Source: Bacteroidota bacterium (GTDB taxonomy: Bacteria; Bacteroidota; Bacteroidia; UBA7662). Taken from it: a stretch of DNA of 39,618 nt. The stretch is taken from contig SYHX01000072.1 of assembly GCA_005799025.1 (NCBI GenBank), positions 1 to 39,618 of the forward strand, written 5' to 3'. The notes under the pieces were generated by a model that saw only the letters and a program-made list of their open reading frames with translations, had not been told where the DNA came from and did not search any database. The position numbers were made by a program, and so were the translations under genes. Positions 37,138-39,618 of this stretch are shown here, in pieces; within the stretch, counting starts at the first letter, position 1; each line of letters opens with the position of its first letter.

Positions 37138-38030
37138 TGCTGTAAAGCTTGGATGAGCCCCTGCTGAATGAAGTCCAAATCTGAAGGCGCATTCGAATCT
37201 TGGTTAAGTCCATGATGGGAATAAACATGGTCGAAGGATATATCCAGGATACTACGCTCCTCAACGGACCAACTCATCTTTTGCAAAAAGTGAATGTAAT
37301 TTGGATTTTGCTCTAATCGACGCGCCAATACATGGTACAGGATATCGGTGGGAGTATTCCACAGGTACCGGCCTTGATGAATCAACCGCAATCCCTCGAA
37401 AATCCAAAGCCCAAAATCCCTGTCCCCCCTAACAATGGCGAGATGTCTTCCCTTGGTTTCGGTGTTACGTAAAGCTTCTAACCAATACAGAGTCCATAAG
37501 GCAGAAGCGTTGTGAAGGCTCCAATTAGCCGCTTCGTTATGCAATCCCTCAACGATGGCCAAGGGCACTGCAAACAATTGAGCCATATCCAATTCGGGTA
37601 TTCGCTGCCACCCAAGGGATTCGCCGTTTAATGGCCCGCATACGGATTCAAATAGGGCAGCCAAATCAGTAATGGACTCATAATCAGTAATTATGCCACG
37701 GCTAACTAGGGTGCTTGGCCATTCATCCAAAAGGGCGACGGGTATCCAGGTCTGTCGAGGTAAATCCGCGATGAATTCAGCTTCTGTCAATTCCTCCATA
37801 GACTTCATCCATGATGAAAACTCCTTGGATCCTTGATTTTCATGAAAACGGCTCTCGACAAAATCGACCTGTTCTTGACTTGATCCCAACCCTCCACTAT
37901 CCCTCCATGCTCTTAGGGATTCAGGGTAAATGATCTCAGGATATGGGTAGGGTAGGGGTTCATGATCGACGCCATCAAGCGAGTACCACCTGCGATTCCA
38001 CGCCCAGTATCCCTTCAAAGGTTTGCTCAA
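37116..38030 (-). CDS. Unrecognised 304-residue protein
   Basis: I do not recognise this protein. It is a soluble-looking, Trp/Leu/Glu-rich sequence with no signal peptide, membrane segment or known catalytic motif. It is long, uninterrupted, and fits in the operon between the 178-residue protein and rsmD, overlapping rsmD by 22 bases, so it is surely coding. The start is TTG at 38030; an in-frame stop lies three codons upstream and no ATG appears before about residue 75. The position is where other Bacteroidota often have a DUF3822 gene, but the sequence does not look like that family to me. Confidence 0.8.
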   Translation of the reverse strand: MSKPLKGYWAWNRRWYSLDGVDHEPLPYPYPEIIYPESLRAWRDSGGLGSSQEQVDFVESRFHENQGSKEFSSWMKSMEELTEAEFIADLPRQTWIPVALLDEWPSTLVSRGIITDYESITDLAALFESVCGPLNGESLGWQRIPELDMAQLFAVPLAIVEGLHNEAANWSLHNASALWTLYWLEALRNTETKGRHLAIVRGDRDFGLWIFEGLRLIHQGRYLWNTPTDILYHVLARRLEQNPNYIHFLQKMSWSVEERSILDISFDHVYSHHGLNQDSNAPSDLDFIQQGLIQALQQWNQKFG

Positions 38031-38073
38031 AAGGTTTTAGAATTGCGGAAATACGAAAAGGTATGGGATTATG

Positions 38074-38610
38074 TTATTCCCAGTTCCCGCTAAGGTTGGC
38101 ATCTACCATCGACCCAACGCGTAGAACTTTACGCGTATCGAAGGGAGCAGAGTCTTCTACTTCGAAAACATTGAGCTCCAAGTTGCTTTTCTTGACTTTG
38201 CCCGCCCGCAGTGTGAACTTAGCGGTATCCGCAAAGGGAACATAGCATAATGAGTCAATAGGGTAGTTCTTGAACAGGGAATCGGCGACTGAAATCAAAA
38301 TAGTTTCGTACCGAATTCCTTTGCGGATGTCCGCAGAGTCATCGGGATTTCCAATAACCTTGGTAATTTTCATTTCCCCATTTTTGGTGTAGTTGATTAG
38401 TTTTTCCCAGGTATCGGCAAATTCACCGTTGTTTTCGCGGTAAGCCACCTGAGCAGAGCGGATCATTTTGAGGCGTTCAATCACGATTCCGTAGCGATAA
38501 TCTCTTTCTTTGTCGAAACGCAAGGGTTTGGCAATGGTTTCGATGGTTTCGTAGGTTAGCCAAGCGATGAGGCCCAAGAGTACGATTTTCAAGATGTTTT
38601 GGAGGTTCAT
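38074..38610 (-). CDS. Conserved membrane-anchored protein, unknown function
   Basis: A 178-residue protein with one N-terminal hydrophobic segment (about residues 7-20, ILKIVLLGLIAWLTYET) followed by a soluble domain. The part KERDYRYGIVIERLKMIRSA, then QVAYRENNGEFADTWEKLI, has the look of a pilin- or secretion-type helix and a domain that recurs in Bacteroidota hypothetical proteins; the function is unknown. It is the first gene of the - strand run that continues to rsmD and coaD, and is divergent from the MerR-type regulator. Confidence 0.82.
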   Translation of the reverse strand: MNLQNILKIVLLGLIAWLTYETIETIAKPLRFDKERDYRYGIVIERLKMIRSAQVAYRENNGEFADTWEKLINYTKNGEMKITKVIGNPDDSADIRKGIRYETILISVADSLFKNYPIDSLCYVPFADTAKFTLRAGKVKKSNLELNVFEVEDSAPFDTRKVLRVGSMVDANLSGNWE

Positions 38611-38627
38611 ATGCGGTAATTAATTTG
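38599..38627 (+). promoter_or_regulatory. Candidate promoter for the MerR-type regulator
   Basis: TTG (38599-38601), 18 bases, then TTAATTTG (38620-38627), one mismatch from TAnnTTTG. It would give a leader of about 70 bases. It begins inside the first codons of the divergent gene and abuts that gene's own -7 element, so the two promoters could interfere. Confidence 0.3.
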
Positions 38628-38635
38628 CAAAAATA
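38628..38635 (-). promoter_or_regulatory. Candidate -7 promoter element for the 178-residue protein operon
   Basis: On the - strand this reads TATTTTTG, a perfect TAnnTTTG. It ends 18 bases before the ATG at 38610, giving a leader of about 12 bases. No well-spaced TTG lies upstream. Confidence 0.45.
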
Positions 38636-38703
38636 CAGTCAAGGAGTCCATGAGGCATTGGTATTCATGTAAACATTTTGGAAACAAAGGTGTTCAAAGC
38701 ATA

Positions 38704-39618
38704 ATGGATCGCTTCTCCATCAAAGATATTGAGGCTCTCACCGGCATCAAAGCCCATACGCTTAGGATATGGGAGCAGAGGCATGCGGTGATTTGCCCCA
38801 AAAGGAGCGAAACCAATATCCGCTATTACGACCAAGACGATCTCCGTAAATTATTGGGGATTTCGGCCTTGATGCGTCAAGGACACAAAATCTCGGCTTT
38901 GGCCAAGTTAAGCAATCAAGAGTTGCATTCTGCAGTCCTGGATCAAGAGATGGCCCCCTTGCCTTTGGACGAAAGGCTGGAGGCACTGACACTGGCCATG
39001 ATTAGCTTGGATGACCAGGCCTTTCGAAATCTCTTGTCTAAGTCCTTTGATCAATGCGGTGTGGAAGGGGCAATGATGGAACTCATCTTCCCGTTTTTTC
39101 GTCGTATTGGTGTTCTGTGGCAAACCGGGGCCATCAACCCCGCACACGAGCACTTTATTACCAATATTATTCGGCAAAAAATCATTGTGGGTATTGACAA
39201 GCTCGAAGAAAAAGTCCCCAAGGACTCAAATTCAGCCCCCAAAGCTATTCGTAAGTATCTCCTGTATCTTCCTGAGGGAGAATACCATGAATTAGGTTTG
39301 CTTTTTGCATCCTACCTGATCAAAGCCAGGGGTCAGAAGGTGGCCTATATCGGAACTAATGTGCCTTATCCTGATTTGTCTGTATTGGACCAGCAATACC
39401 AACCCGATTTTACCCTTTTTGCCTTGACATCGGCCATTGCTCAAAGCTCTGTTGTTGATTATCTCGCCAAAGTCCGTGCTGACTTTCCGCATCGCACTCA
39501 CTTAGTCACTGGACCTTTGGCTAATATGTCCGAAGGGGAAGTTGCATGGGAAGGCCCATTGAGGCTGATTCGTGATTTTCCTGAGCTGATCGCCTTTGTC
39601 GACTCGGAGGCTCAAGCC
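38704..39618 (+). CDS. MerR-type regulator with cobalamin-binding domain (CarH/LitR-like), 3' end missing
   Basis: The frame is open from the ATG at 38704 to the window end (305 codons). A MerR DNA-binding domain comes first (FSIKDIEALTGIKAHTLRIW at 4-23; SETNIRYYDQDDLRKLL at 35-51). A four-helix cap domain then carries the Wx9EH motif of CarH photoreceptors (Trp139, Glu149, His150), and a B12-binding domain has ExHxxG (Glu193, His195, Gly198). In known relatives adenosylcobalamin binding makes a dark-state repressor that light breaks; carotenoid genes are common targets. The residue after Trp139 is Gln, where Thermus CarH, as I recall, has the His that ligates cobalt after light. The target genes are not in the window. 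Confidence 0.88.
   Translation, partial: MDRFSIKDIEALTGIKAHTLRIWEQRHAVICPKRSETNIRYYDQDDLRKLLGISALMRQGHKISALAKLSNQELHSAVLDQEMAPLPLDERLEALTLAMISLDDQAFRNLLSKSFDQCGVEGAMMELIFPFFRRIGVLWQTGAINPAHEHFITNIIRQKIIVGIDKLEEKVPKDSNSAPKAIRKYLLYLPEGEYHELGLLFASYLIKARGQKVAYIGTNVPYPDLSVLDQQYQPDFTLFALTSAIAQSSVVDYLAKVRADFPHRTHLVTGPLANMSEGEVAWEGPLRLIRDFPELIAFVDSEAQA

Overview
The window looks like a stretch of chromosome from a member of the Bacteroidota. The evidence is: (i) start codons are preceded by A/T-rich sequence (often TAATATT-like) and not by a purine Shine-Dalgarno; (ii) several intergenic gaps carry the Bacteroidota -7 promoter element TAnnTTTG; (iii) S3 and L17 carry long C-terminal tails and L36 is a zinc-ligand-poor form; (iv) linkages such as rplQ-carA-eno-ftsB, a PhoH gene divergent from a SAM-hydrolase-family gene, and pyrE divergent from a NUDIX gene followed by coaD-rsmD fit that phylum. 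I cannot place it to family. The window is almost all housekeeping genes. I saw no phage, insertion sequence, CRISPR array or tRNA gene.

Region 1 (1-16368, + strand) is a nearly unbroken translation operon: the end of fusA, then rpsJ-rplC-rplD-rplW-rplB-rpsS-rplV-rpsC-rplP-rpmC-rpsQ-rplN-rplX-rplE-rpsN-rpsH-rplF-rplR-rpsE-rpmD-rplO-secY-infA-rpmJ-rpsM-rpsK-rpsD-rpoA-rplQ. These are the str, S10, spc and alpha operons fused into one run, with no tuf and no map gene inside. Region 2 (16478-19311, +) holds carA, eno and an ftsB/divIC-like division gene. Region 3 (19312-19719) is the only gap above 300 bases. Several nested complementary segments and a perfect TAnnTTTG element suggest an unidentified rod-shaped RNA.

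Region 4 (19720-23686, -) holds a SAM-hydrolase-family protein, FabG and a membrane-anchored von Willebrand A protein. Region 5 (23743-25684, +) holds phoH and purC, which overlap. Region 6 (25654-32785, -) is a long co-directional run: EVE protein, pyrR, pyrB, rfbA, galE, glyA, and two acyltransferases resembling the GlsA/GlsB (OlsA/OlsB) pair that makes amino-acid lipids. xseB (32888, +) is divergent from it.

Region 7 (33136-38610) holds pyrE with a bacterial GH3-family adenylate-forming enzyme (-), a divergent NUDIX gene (+) whose start codon overlaps that of pyrE, and a tight - strand run of a lipid-anchored-looking or membrane-anchored 178-residue protein, an unrecognised 304-residue protein, rsmD and coaD. 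The window ends inside a MerR-type regulator with a cobalamin-binding domain (CarH/LitR-like) on the + strand. The right half is very compact, with many gene overlaps. The most unusual items are the candidate RNA in the 19.3-19.7 kb gap, the shared start region of pyrE and the NUDIX gene, the 82-base tail-to-tail overlap of the NUDIX gene and coaD, and the orphan 304-residue protein.
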